The notes below the pieces were generated by a model. It had not been told where the DNA came from and did not search any database. It was given only the letters and a program-made list of their open reading frames with translations. Of a DNA stretch of 18,413 nucleotides, positions 1 through 6,841 are shown in pieces. The DNA is from CAYNSX01 sp964400165 (GTDB lineage: Bacteria; Armatimonadota; Hebobacteria; CAYNSX01): contig CAYNSX010000045.1 of NCBI GenBank assembly GCA_964400165.1, positions 1-18,413 on the forward strand, given 5' to 3'. Position 1 is the stretch's first letter. Each line of letters starts with the position of its first letter. Both the position numbers and the translations under genes were made by a program.

Positions 1-787
1 GGGTGGTGACAGAGCCGTCGGCGAGGTCTGCGGTGTTCAACGGGGATTCGACATAGGCGCGGTCGAGTTTGGCGGGCGTGATGGTCCCGTCGGCGATCTT
101 GACATCGGTCACCGCGCCATCAGCCAGCTTGGCGGTGGTCACCGCGCCGTCGGCAATCTTGGCGTCGGTCACCGCGCCATCGGCGAGCGCCGCGGTGTTC
201 ACCGCGTTCGGCGCCAATTTGGCGTCCGTGACGGCGCCGTCCGCAATGTCGGCGGTCTGCACCGGGCCGGTCAGGAACTCGCTGGCCAGGTGGCCATCGA
301 GTTTGGCCGCATCGTCGGCGGAGTGCGCGGTCTCGGCCAGGAGGGTCCACGGGACCGACGCAATTTCAAAGCGCGGGGTCAGTTCGGCATCGGCGCCGAC
401 GCTGACCGCCAGCCAGCGCGCGTCGGTGAACAGCGACGCATCCAGCGGTGTGACCGTCCCGAGGACGACGGAAAAGACGCCGCCCGCCACGGTGACATCC
501 AGGTCCTCCGCCCAGATGGCGTTGCCGCCGCTCGCCGCGTCATAGAGGATGAAGTGCAGTCCGTAGACCGCGTCGGGCGCGACGCTGCCGTTGGCCAGCG
601 TCAGGCGGCCTTGAAACAGCAGGGTGCCGGGCGGCACCGCCGCCGCGGGCCGCTGCCAGGCGACCGCGGCCATGAGGGCCGCGACCGCGATGAGGCCGAG
701 TCGTCCGGCGCCGTGCCGGCGCCGTCCGCTCTGACTGCGCTGTCCGCCAAACTCCCGTGCACTGCCTGTTTCGATGCGTCGTGACAT
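1..787 (-). CDS. Secreted repeat protein, fibre-like, C-terminus beyond the window edge (partial)
   Basis: The frame runs open from ATG at 787 to the left edge (262 codons seen), with AGGAGG six bases before the ATG. The N-terminus has an Arg-rich stretch, then a hydrophobic segment (about residues 30-44) and an AAA/VPPG cleavage-like site near 50, so export is likely. Residues 55-150 (LLFQGRLT, FILYDAASGG, GVFSVVLG, ASVPWTLLAE) match a domain often seen at the start of exported repeat proteins in environmental bacteria. Residues 158-172 hold the short motif AAKLDGHLASEFL. From about residue 176 there are repeats of about ten residues of the type TDAKIADGAV, usual in fibre- or tail-like surface proteins. 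The gene is the first downstream of a c-di-GMP riboswitch, which suggests a role in adhesion or biofilm; that role is inference. Length, C-terminal anchor and partner are unknown because the gene is cut. Confidence 0.88.
   Translation of the reverse strand, partial: MSRRIETGSAREFGGQRSQSGRRRHGAGRLGLIAVAALMAAVAWQRPAAAVPPGTLLFQGRLTLANGSVAPDAVYGLHFILYDAASGGNAIWAEDLDVTVAGGVFSVVLGTVTPLDASLFTDARWLAVSVGADAELTPRFEIASVPWTLLAETAHSADDAAKLDGHLASEFLTGPVQTADIADGAVTDAKLAPNAVNTAALADGAVTDAKIADGAVTTAKLADGAVTDVKIADGTITPAKLDRAYVESPLNTADLADGSVTT
71..250 (-). repeat. 30-bp in-frame tandem repeats inside the secreted repeat protein
   Basis: About six consecutive 30-bp units are visible, with a conserved GGTCACCGCGCC-type core on the plus strand; a further related unit lies at 1-30 after a 40-bp interruption. 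Each unit codes for ten residues of the form TDAKIADGAV on the minus strand. Copies differ at several bases, so they are not recent perfect duplications. They may still vary in number between strains. Confidence 0.85.
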
Positions 788-906
788 CGAATGCCTCCTG
801 GGTTCAGGCGCAAAAACGCCTGTGCATCTCCGTCGGCTCGACGAAGAGCCCAGGCCGCATGGGTGAGCGCCGCTCCGCCCTCACTGCCAGCCAGTCTCTC
901 GCGTGA
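788..906 (-). promoter_or_regulatory. 5' leader between riboswitch and start codon, with possible Shine-Dalgarno sequestration
   Basis: The transcript here reads into AGGAGG (799-794), six bases before the ATG. RNA bases CCCAGG at 802-797, overlapping the Shine-Dalgarno, are exactly complementary to CCUGGG at 854-849. A local hairpin CAGGCG-UUUUUG-CGCCUG (822-805) lies between them, just before the Shine-Dalgarno. These pairings would allow translational control. Seen: the complementarity. Inferred: that it forms and responds to the upstream aptamer. Confidence 0.45.
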
Positions 907-925
907 GCCGGAGCGTTGCTCCGGC
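907..925 (-). other. Hairpin competing with the riboswitch closing stem (candidate expression platform)
   Basis: On the transcribed strand, GCCGGAGC (925-918), loop AAC, and GCUCCGGC (914-907) form a perfect 8-bp GC-rich hairpin. Its 5' arm includes the last bases of the c-di-GMP aptamer (GCCGG), so this hairpin and the aptamer closing stem exclude each other. No U-run follows, so it is not a standard intrinsic terminator. It could act as a switch helix feeding into the downstream leader. Confidence 0.55.
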
Positions 926-1006
926 AGCCCGGCCGTCATAGCCCTCGCGGGCGTTAGACCCTCGGCTTTGCGTCCCCCGGTTTCCCGGGGTTTGCCTTTA
1001 TCGGTG
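919..1006 (-). promoter_or_regulatory. Cyclic di-GMP-I (GEMM-I) riboswitch aptamer
   Basis: The minus strand carries the conserved parts of the class I c-di-GMP aptamer in order: AAAGGCAAACC, a CCCCGG-GAAA-CCGGGG stem with GNRA tetraloop, GGGACGCAAAGCC, GGGUCUAA, a CGCCC-GCGA-GGGC stem, UAUGACGGCC, and GGGCUGCC. The CUAA...UAUG pair resembles the 11-nucleotide tetraloop receptor that docks the GAAA loop in this family. Mapped onto the Vc2 reference RNA, the position that contacts a ligand guanine (G20) is G here and the intercalating A47 is kept, which favours c-di-GMP over the cGAMP-binding variant. It lies about 130 bases before the start codon of the secreted repeat protein. Whether it turns expression on or off cannot be read from the sequence. 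Confidence 0.93.
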
Positions 1007-1160
1007 GTGTCACTTCGTTCAAGCTGCATGGCGGGCCATCCCCGCCCTTGGTCACCCTCTCTGTTCCACACCGCAGAGCGTCGCACGCCACCCTTTTTTT
1101 CTGTCCCAGTCCGCAGAAGGGATCAATTGACTGAAACAGGCGTTTACCGGCTGTAATTTT

Positions 1161-1176
1161 TGCAGCGGCCCTGCCG
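1161..1176 (-). promoter_or_regulatory. Possible sigma-54-type promoter upstream of the riboswitch
   Basis: The minus strand reads CGGCAGGGCCGCTGCA, which has the GG-N10-GC spacing and the GGCA and TGCA edges of a sigma-54 site. It lies between the upstream terminator and the riboswitch, where a promoter is expected. GG-N10-GC arises easily by chance in GC-rich DNA, and I saw no clear sigma-70 pair in 1020-1206. The rest of 1007-1206 holds small inverted repeats (for example GGCGGG-GATGG-CCCGCC at 1046-1030) and nothing else I can name. Confidence 0.25.
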
Positions 1177-1206
1177 GCTTGCGTGCTTACGTAGTGGTCA
1201 AAACGA

Positions 1207-1237
1207 GCGACCCGGCGGCAACTGGCCGCCGGGTCGC
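1207..1237 (-). terminator. Intrinsic terminator of the SLH/beta-propeller gene
   Basis: A perfect 13-bp inverted repeat (GCGACCCGGCGGC and its complement, loop of 5) starts 25 bases after the stop codon of the SLH protein gene. On the minus strand it is followed by TCGTTTTG, a short T-run. It separates the SLH gene from the riboswitch-controlled gene. Confidence 0.85.
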
Positions 1238-1261
1238 GGAAGAGAGAAGAGAGAGAAGTCG

Positions 1262-3853
1262 CTAGAAGATGAGGAGACTGGTGCGGGTGATGAAGATGCC
1301 CATCTGGGCCCGGGTGACCCCATTAGTGGGCCGGTAAGTGCCATCGGGGAAGCCGCCCGCAATCCCCTTGTTGCTGATGTACTCGATGAACTTGTAGGAC
1401 GGGTGGGCGCAGTCGACATCGGGGAAGGTCTCGCTGCCGCAGACGGGCGGGACAAACGGCCCCAGGTCGCTGTCGGTCAGGTCGCGCACTCGCGCCAGGA
1501 AGACGGCCATGGCGCTGCGGAGCACCGGGTTGCTGGGCTTGTAGGTGCCGTCGGCGAAGCCACCGGCGATGCCATTGGCGGCAACATACTCGATGAACTT
1601 GTAGGAGCCGTTGGCGCAATCGACATCGGAGAAGGTCTCGCTGCCGCACGCCGGCGGCGAAAAAGCCGCGAAGGTTCCGAGCGTGCGGTCCGCGGCGCGG
1701 GACATGAAGACGGCCATGGCACCGCGGTTGACGGTGTTGCTTGGCCGGTAGGTGCCGTCGGGGAAGCCGGCGGCGATGGCATTGCGCACCAGCGCCTCGA
1801 TGAACAGGAAGGCGCCGTCGGCACAGGCGACATCGGGGAAGCTGGTGTTGTCGATGTTGACGAGCAGCGAATCGGCGCCGAAGGTTCCCACCGTGTCGAA
1901 GGCGCGAACCGACAGCGTGTGCAGGCCCTCGTGCGTGCAGTCGAACGGCTGCGTGTTATCGCGGATGAAACGGTGGAATTCCTGGTAGGTGATGCCGGTG
2001 TCGAGCGGCAGGTTGGCGACGACCTGACCATCAATCAACAGTTCGATGGTGGCGCCGCCACCGGCGAGCGGGTTGGTGCCGGCCACCGCGGTGGCAGTGA
2101 CCTGCGTGCCCAACGCCCCGCCGGACTCGGTGTCCTTGATCAGCACGGGCTCGGCGCCGCTCGGCTCGACGAGGACGACGGTTGGCGGTACTGCGGTCGA
2201 ATACTGATAGGCGCTGGCGGCGTAACTGGTGCTGGCGTCCACGACCGTTCCGACCGCGTAGACAGTCGAGCCGTCGGAGGAGACAGTGACGAGTTGGTCG
2301 CCAGGGATGTCCTCGAAGAACTTCTCCGCGGGGGCATTGGCATCGAAGAATGCCAATGCGCCGTCATCGCCGTTCCCCGCGCCGTTGAGCCGGGCGTCCC
2401 ACAACAAGTCACCCTGGTTCACCGGGTCGGGCGAGCCGGCCGGCTCGAAGCCGACGATGGCGAGCGTGGTCAGGTCACTGTTGGTCGAGCCCGAGACGGA
2501 CTCGGTCCCGGTGACATAGACCCATTCGCCGTTGAATCCGGCCGGCGCTTTTCTCGCCGCGATGGCGCGGGAGAAAATTGGCCCGACGCCGTCGTCGCCC
2601 GGCGTGCCGCCGTCATAGACGGTTGGCCCGAACACAACGCTTCCGTTGGGGTTGACGGCGCCGGCCAGGTACCCGAACGCGTCGGGGGCGATCGTGTGGC
2701 CATTGCCGCAAAAGTAAATGCGGCCCGGGGCGCCCGTCCCAACCTGGCCGGCGTCATTGGAGCCGACGGTGAGAGCGAAGATGCCGGCGTCCGACACATT
2801 GGCACTCATATCCGTCTCCCAGTTGAGGCCACCGGTGGAAGCATTGAGCGCAATCAGGAGCGGCTTGGAGCTACTGTTCATCACGGTGAAATCGAGGTCC
2901 TGGACGCCCCCGGCGATGACTTGCGTGCCGTCGGCGCTCAATGCCATGTCGAGCGTGGCGTCAAACTTGCTGTCTGGTCCATCGTGGGAATGAGTCCAGG
3001 CCGTCGTGCCGGTGCCGCGGTTATAGGCGCGAGTGGTGGAGTCGAAGGCATTGGGGCCGACGCCGCCCGTTCGGTAGTCCACCCCGCTGACATAGACGCG
3101 ATTGGCATCGCAGGCGATGGCGGTGGCCGTCGTGATGACCGGCTCGGTGAACGGATCGAATGTCCTCGTAGTGTTGGTGTGGAAGCGGTCTTTCCAGACC
3201 ACCGCGCCAGTGGCGGCGTTGTAGGCGACGGTGCCGTAGAACGACTGTCCGGGGAAGGGACTGTTGATTGACAAGCCAGTGACAACAACCATCGCCACTT
3301 GCGACCCGCCGCCGTCGGGGTCGGGCGAGAAGCACATCTGCACGGGAATGTCGGCGCTGGTGGAGGTGAAGAGCGCGCTCTCCTGGTGGCTCCACACTAC
3401 ACCGCCGGTGGTCGCGTTGTACGCGATGACCAGGAAGGTGGGAAATTGGGGGGGGCGATTGGATTGGCCGGCTACGAAGAGCGTGCTGCCGTCCGGACTG
3501 ATAGCCAGGCAAGCGCCGGTGTCAAAGTCGGCGCCGCTGCCGTCGAAGGTGTCGCGCCAGAGTTCGGCGCCGGTGGTGGTGTTCACCGCGACGGTGAAGG
3601 CGTCTGCGTCGTCGGTGCCGGTGACGAACAGCCGCGTGTTATCCGGACTCAAGATGGAGGCGCGCGCCTTATCGAGAGTGGTCGAGGAGAAAGTGAAGTC
3701 CCATTTCAGGGTAATTGTTTTGCCCGCGATGTTCGTCAGGGTCTGCGTGCCGGCTGACGCCAGAGCCGGCACGATGAATGTGGCGAACAGCGCCAGGCCG
3801 ACGACATAGAAGACTGTGCGCGTCACGGCGCGTGAGCGAATCACCGACGGCAT
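1262..3853 (-). CDS. Exported beta-propeller protein with three C-terminal S-layer homology (SLH) repeats
   Basis: This 863-residue protein starts at ATG 3853 with AAAGG seven bases upstream. A signal peptide (hydrophobic residues about 14-30, site near ALASA/GTQ) sends it out of the cell. Residues about 45-560 hold repeats of the PQQ/WD-like propeller type, seen as recurring phrases such as AYNATTGGVVW, ALNASTGGLNW and LSPDNTRLFVTG. An Ig-like stretch (about 565-670) follows. Three SLH repeats end the protein at about 672-720, 741-787 and 810-856, each with F-x-DV near the start, then a (I/A)A(G)GF-DGTY-P core, and an R-x-x-M-x-x-F ending. SLH repeats bind cell-wall or envelope polysaccharide, so the propeller is probably displayed on the surface. 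Its ligand or enzymatic role is unknown. It stands 131 bp after the ygfZ gene and ends at a strong terminator, so it may be transcribed alone or as the operon tail. Confidence 0.92.
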   Translation of the reverse strand: MPSVIRSRAVTRTVFYVVGLALFATFIVPALASAGTQTLTNIAGKTITLKWDFTFSSTTLDKARASILSPDNTRLFVTGTDDADAFTVAVNTTTGAELWRDTFDGSGADFDTGACLAISPDGSTLFVAGQSNRPPQFPTFLVIAYNATTGGVVWSHQESALFTSTSADIPVQMCFSPDPDGGGSQVAMVVVTGLSINSPFPGQSFYGTVAYNAATGAVVWKDRFHTNTTRTFDPFTEPVITTATAIACDANRVYVSGVDYRTGGVGPNAFDSTTRAYNRGTGTTAWTHSHDGPDSKFDATLDMALSADGTQVIAGGVQDLDFTVMNSSSKPLLIALNASTGGLNWETDMSANVSDAGIFALTVGSNDAGQVGTGAPGRIYFCGNGHTIAPDAFGYLAGAVNPNGSVVFGPTVYDGGTPGDDGVGPIFSRAIAARKAPAGFNGEWVYVTGTESVSGSTNSDLTTLAIVGFEPAGSPDPVNQGDLLWDARLNGAGNGDDGALAFFDANAPAEKFFEDIPGDQLVTVSSDGSTVYAVGTVVDASTSYAASAYQYSTAVPPTVVLVEPSGAEPVLIKDTESGGALGTQVTATAVAGTNPLAGGGATIELLIDGQVVANLPLDTGITYQEFHRFIRDNTQPFDCTHEGLHTLSVRAFDTVGTFGADSLLVNIDNTSFPDVACADGAFLFIEALVRNAIAAGFPDGTYRPSNTVNRGAMAVFMSRAADRTLGTFAAFSPPACGSETFSDVDCANGSYKFIEYVAANGIAGGFADGTYKPSNPVLRSAMAVFLARVRDLTDSDLGPFVPPVCGSETFPDVDCAHPSYKFIEYISNKGIAGGFPDGTYRPTNGVTRAQMGIFITRTSLLIF

Positions 3854-3984
3854 AGGAAAACCTTTCTGCGGACGGGCGAACCGTGCGCGGCGCCGCCCAG
3901 TGCCTGGCGCGCTTCGGGAGCCCGAACCCGGCCAGCAAACGGGAGGTATTTCCGCTGTGCCCAGGCGACTCCTTCTCCCTGTGG

Positions 3985-5019
3985 CTAGCGGATGTGCATG
4001 ACGGCGCCGCCGGGCAGGGCCAGGCGGGCGCCGGGGGTCGCCGCCTCGCGGCGGACGAGGGCGAGGCCGAGCGAGCGGCCGTCGGGGAAGCGGGCGGCGC
4101 TGGTCAATCGCCCGGCAACCTTGCCGCCCGTGGACAGTTCAGCGGGCAGCGGCTGGCAATCGCCGTCCACGACCACGCGCACCAGTTGCCGGTTGACATG
4201 GCCGCGGTGCTGAATGCGCAGCACAACCTCCTGGCCGATGTAGCAGCCCTTGGTGAACGAGACGGCGTCGGCCAGCCCCACTTCCTGCGGGAAAGTGTCC
4301 TCGGAGATTTCGCGGCCCCAGCGCGGCCAGCCGGCCTCGATGCGGAGCAGGTCCCAGGTATCGCGCCCGGCCCAGCGTCCGCGGGCGTTGCGCACCGCCG
4401 CCACCACTCTGTCCGCGAGCGCGGGCAGCGCCTCGGTCGTCGCAACAACCAGGAACGCATCGAGGTCATTGAATGCCCGGCGCGCGAGCCAGGTTGAGTC
4501 ATCGAGCGCGGCGATGCCATTCGGCGCCAAGTCAGGCGCCGCGGGCGCGAGCGTGGCGAGGGCGTCGCTTGCGCCCGGACCGAGCAGGGTGAGTTTGCCG
4601 AAGGCGGCGCTCGCGCAGTCGAGCGTGACATCGTCGGCGACGATGTAGCGGTCGAGGCGGGCGTGCAGCGCGTCGTCCATCCCCGGGTCGGAGAAGAGCC
4701 AAAACGCATCCGGCTGGCGCCACACATCCACCACCGCCTGAATGCCACCCTTGTCATTGCACAGGCAGGCGAGGCAGCGCTGCCCGTCGGCGAGCGCGGC
4801 GACATCGTTGGTGACCATCCCTTGCAGGAAGCGGACGCGGTCGCCGCCGCGCACGACGAGCAGCGCGGCGTCCGACCAATCGAACAGCGCAACCGACTCG
4901 CGCGCCGCGCGGTATTCGTCCGCCGGGTTTCCGTAATCGAGCGGCACCTGCGCGCCGCGGTCATCACCAAACCGCGCGCCGGCGGCGGCGTGGATTTCGT
5001 GCAGCGGCAGGCGGCTCAT
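3985..5019 (-). CDS. ygfZ: YgfZ/GcvT-like folate-binding protein
   Basis: This 344-residue protein carries the YgfZ signature KGCYIGQE at residues 257-264, followed by the conserved HRGHVNR. The N-terminal part (LFDWSD, FLQGMVTNDV, CNDKGGI) is typical of the aminomethyltransferase-like fold that binds tetrahydrofolate. In the family, YgfZ (IBA57 in mitochondria) supports assembly or repair of some iron-sulfur enzymes; the conserved Cys of the signature is present. I chose ATG 5019 because it gives the family N-terminus; a longer open frame upstream overlaps the preceding gene and looks non-coding. The ATG overlaps the stop of the upstream small membrane protein by four bases (ATGA), so translation is probably coupled. 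Its place after a phosphodiesterase gene is unusual for a housekeeping Fe-S factor. Confidence 0.93.
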   Translation of the reverse strand: MSRLPLHEIHAAAGARFGDDRGAQVPLDYGNPADEYRAARESVALFDWSDAALLVVRGGDRVRFLQGMVTNDVAALADGQRCLACLCNDKGGIQAVVDVWRQPDAFWLFSDPGMDDALHARLDRYIVADDVTLDCASAAFGKLTLLGPGASDALATLAPAAPDLAPNGIAALDDSTWLARRAFNDLDAFLVVATTEALPALADRVVAAVRNARGRWAGRDTWDLLRIEAGWPRWGREISEDTFPQEVGLADAVSFTKGCYIGQEVVLRIQHRGHVNRQLVRVVVDGDCQPLPAELSTGGKVAGRLTSAARFPDGRSLGLALVRREAATPGARLALPGGAVMHIR

Positions 5020-5345
5020 ACGCGCAGCCAGCGGCGGATACGCAACGCGGCCAGTGCCGCGCCGACGTCGGCGCGCGCTTTCATGGCCGAGGCGATGTCC
5101 ACGCCATAACTCGGATAGTACAACCCGAAGGTGTCGAGGCGCAGCCGCAGGTAGCGCGCCATGCGGCGCGGCGAGAGGGCAACGCGTTCGTACGGGAGCG
5201 GCGGGACGGCGCCGGTGCGGGCGACCGTCCACAGCGCCCGCCACGCAGCGCGGTAGTTGAGGAAGGCGAGCGCGCCGAGGAGCCACAGGCCGGGGAGGGC
5301 GAGCGCGGCCAGCAGCAGCAGGCCCGCCATCCGCACGACGGCCAT
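5016..5345 (-). CDS. Small membrane-anchored protein of unknown function
   Basis: This is a 109-residue protein from ATG 5345; a GTG one codon earlier (5348) is the alternative start. Residues about 6-30 are strongly hydrophobic (GLLLLAALALPGLWLLGALAF) and form one membrane segment near the N-terminus. The rest is basic, with many Arg and a Tyr-rich patch (GLYYPSYGVDIASAMKARADV). I recognise no family. It is wedged between the phosphodiesterase gene, whose TGA overlaps its start, and ygfZ, whose ATG overlaps its stop, so the three form one translationally coupled unit. The tight overlaps and the lack of a competing frame support it as a real gene. It could be a membrane tether or accessory factor for the phosphodiesterase, but this is speculation from position only. 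Confidence 0.75.
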   Translation of the reverse strand: MAVVRMAGLLLLAALALPGLWLLGALAFLNYRAAWRALWTVARTGAVPPLPYERVALSPRRMARYLRLRLDTFGLYYPSYGVDIASAMKARADVGAALAALRIRRWLRV

Positions 5346-6694
5346 CACTTCACCGCGTTGCGCCCGTCGCGGTCGCCGGAGTCGAGTTGGAAGAGGTCGC
5401 AGACGGTTGCCGCCGGGTCCATCACCGAGAGGTCGTCGCCGAGGATGCGCCGCCCGCGGGCGAAAAAGAACGCGTCGCCGTAAGTGTGCATGCCGGAAAT
5501 GGCGCCGTGCGCGGTGAGTTGTCCTTGCGGGTGGCTGCCCTTCAAATCGAAGCCGTCCACGGGGAGCACCACCAGGTCGGGCGCGAGGTCGAGGTGCGGG
5601 CCGGAGAACGCCTCTTCACGCGTCAGGACTTGCGCGACGACCGCAGCGCCGGTCTCCGGGTCCTTCGCCGCGCGGAGCAGACCCGCCAACTCGGCGCGCG
5701 CCGCGTCATAGTCCTTCGGCTCGATGATGCCGTCCTGCTCGCGGCCGCGCAGATTCAAGTACACGCGGCCCGGCACCAGCGAATAGGCGCGCGTGCCGGG
5801 GCCGAGCCCGAGTCCGTCGCCGCGGGCGCCGTCCGGCGCCGGCGCGAACCACCCCGCCTCGCGCAGCCAGGCATTCAGGAAGAACTCCGTGCGCAGTTCG
5901 GTGAAGCCGTGATCGGACAACAGAATCAATTCGGTCTCGTCGGGAATGGCGGCGAGCAGCGACCCGATGAGCACGTCCAGTTCGACATAAAACCGGAGAA
6001 ACTCGGCGCCGAACACCTTGTCCTCGTGGACATACGGCCCCCAGAAAAAGTGGTGCAGGCGGTCGGTCTCCATCACATGACAGAAGACGAAGTCCCACGC
6101 TTCTTGCGCGAGCAATTGGAAGAGCGTGAAGAAGCGCGCCTTCAGGACGCGGCGCAGCGCCAGCATCATCGCCTCGAGGTCGCGGTGGCCGAGGCGCGGG
6201 TCAGCGTCGGTCTGGTAGCCCCACGAGCGCAATTTCGGAACCAGGTCGGCGGGCGAAACGGCTTTGTCGAGCGACGGCGCCTCGAAGCCAGAGACGAGGA
6301 TGCCGTTCACCGGCCGCGGCGGGTAAGTGACCGGGCAGTTCGTCACCAGGACGCGCTTGCCGGTGCGGCCGATCGCTTCCCAGAGCGGTTCCGCTTTCAG
6401 GTGCGCGGAGGTGGGGAGGTAGAGTTGCAGCGGGTTTGGGACGCGGTCGACGAACCCGAAAATGCCGTGCTTTCCTGGATTGCGCGCGGTCATAAATGAC
6501 GCCCAGGCGACGGACGAAATCGGCGGCAGCACCGAGTGGATCGGGACGGTCTGGCCGGTCTTGAGCAGTGCGGCGAGATGCGGGATGACGCCCTGCTCGG
6601 CGAGGCGCATCAGCAGGGAATAGGGGACGCCGTCGAGCCCGAGGACGAAGACTCGGGGCGGCGCTTTCTGCTTCCAGGGCCAGAGTTGTGGCAT
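5345..6694 (-). CDS. Type I phosphodiesterase / nucleotide pyrophosphatase family (alkaline phosphatase superfamily)
   Basis: This 449-residue protein contains the metal and nucleophile motifs of the family: LGLDGVP (Asp21), PPISSVAW with a Ser (60) at the nucleophile position usually held by Thr, then the typical SFMTARNPGKHGIFGF, METDRLHHFFW (Asp211, His215), LLSDHGF (Asp261, His262) and GMHTYGD (His403). Related enzymes cleave phosphodiester or pyrophosphate bonds, or act on phospho-head groups, using two zinc ions; the substrate cannot be told here. No signal peptide or membrane span is evident, so it may act in the cytoplasm or depend on the small membrane protein encoded next. ATG 6694 fits the family start, but no good Shine-Dalgarno precedes it. 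It lies 147 bp after cysC on the same strand, with a palindrome in the gap. Confidence 0.9.
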   Translation of the reverse strand: MPQLWPWKQKAPPRVFVLGLDGVPYSLLMRLAEQGVIPHLAALLKTGQTVPIHSVLPPISSVAWASFMTARNPGKHGIFGFVDRVPNPLQLYLPTSAHLKAEPLWEAIGRTGKRVLVTNCPVTYPPRPVNGILVSGFEAPSLDKAVSPADLVPKLRSWGYQTDADPRLGHRDLEAMMLALRRVLKARFFTLFQLLAQEAWDFVFCHVMETDRLHHFFWGPYVHEDKVFGAEFLRFYVELDVLIGSLLAAIPDETELILLSDHGFTELRTEFFLNAWLREAGWFAPAPDGARGDGLGLGPGTRAYSLVPGRVYLNLRGREQDGIIEPKDYDAARAELAGLLRAAKDPETGAAVVAQVLTREEAFSGPHLDLAPDLVVLPVDGFDLKGSHPQGQLTAHGAISGMHTYGDAFFFARGRRILGDDLSVMDPAATVCDLFQLDSGDRDGRNAVK

Positions 6695-6712
6695 TAGAGC
6701 GAAGAAGTTTTC

Positions 6713-6732
6713 GGCGCATCTATCGATGCGCC
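6713..6732 (-). promoter_or_regulatory. Perfect palindrome GGCGCATC-N4-GATGCGCC before the phosphodiesterase gene
   Basis: Two 8-base arms are perfectly complementary with a 4-base centre (GATA on the minus strand), ending 18 bases before ATG 6694. No T-run follows on either strand, so a terminator is unlikely. It could be an operator, or a hairpin in the 5' leader that limits translation; the weak ribosome binding site fits the second idea. Confidence 0.45.
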
Positions 6733-6746
6733 TGCTGGGTTGAAAG

Positions 6747-6770
6747 AAAAGAGGAAAAGAGGAAAAGAGG
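6747..6770. repeat. Three perfect tandem copies of AAAAGAGG in a purine-rich spacer
   Basis: Three contiguous 8-bp units lie in a purine tract spanning about 6742-6782, in the gap between cysC and the phosphodiesterase gene. A similar purine run occurs at about 1238-1258. On the transcribed minus strand it is a polypyrimidine tract. A function is not evident; unit number could vary by slippage. Confidence 0.7.
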
Positions 6771-6841
6771 ACAGGAGAAAAGCAACACGCCGCGCGGACT
6801 TCATTCCGGACATCTGCTGTCTTCCGTTTTCCCGCTGCCGC

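Noticed and set aside
907..925. Intrinsic terminator directly after the riboswitch
   Set aside because: The hairpin is strong, but the downstream bases (CUCACGCGAG) contain no U-run.
601..1156. Open frames on both strands across the riboswitch leader (601-1086 minus, 791-1156 plus)
   Set aside because: They overlap a structured RNA and a terminator-promoter region, and their translations show no domain or plausible ribosome binding site.
1160..3271. Long plus-strand open frame (703 codons) opposite the SLH/beta-propeller gene
   Set aside because: The minus strand encodes a protein with signal peptide, propeller and SLH repeats. The plus-strand translation has no recognisable motif and reflects GC-rich codon structure.
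3854..3984. A second riboswitch or terminator in the gap between ygfZ and the SLH gene
   Set aside because: Only a weak TTCGG-GCTC-CCGAA hairpin is visible; no conserved aptamer blocks and no T-run were found.
5020..5286. N-terminal extension of the YgfZ frame up to 5286
   Set aside because: It overlaps almost the whole small membrane protein and reads as Arg/Pro/Ala-rich non-family sequence. ATG 5019 gives the expected start and a four-base overlap.
5387..6499. Plus-strand open frame opposite the phosphodiesterase gene
   Set aside because: The minus strand has the complete set of family motifs; the plus-strand product is an unrecognisable antisense shadow.
6742..6782. CRISPR-like or IS-end repeat in the purine tract
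   Set aside because: The units are contiguous 8-bp purine repeats without spacers, terminal inverted repeats or a transposase.
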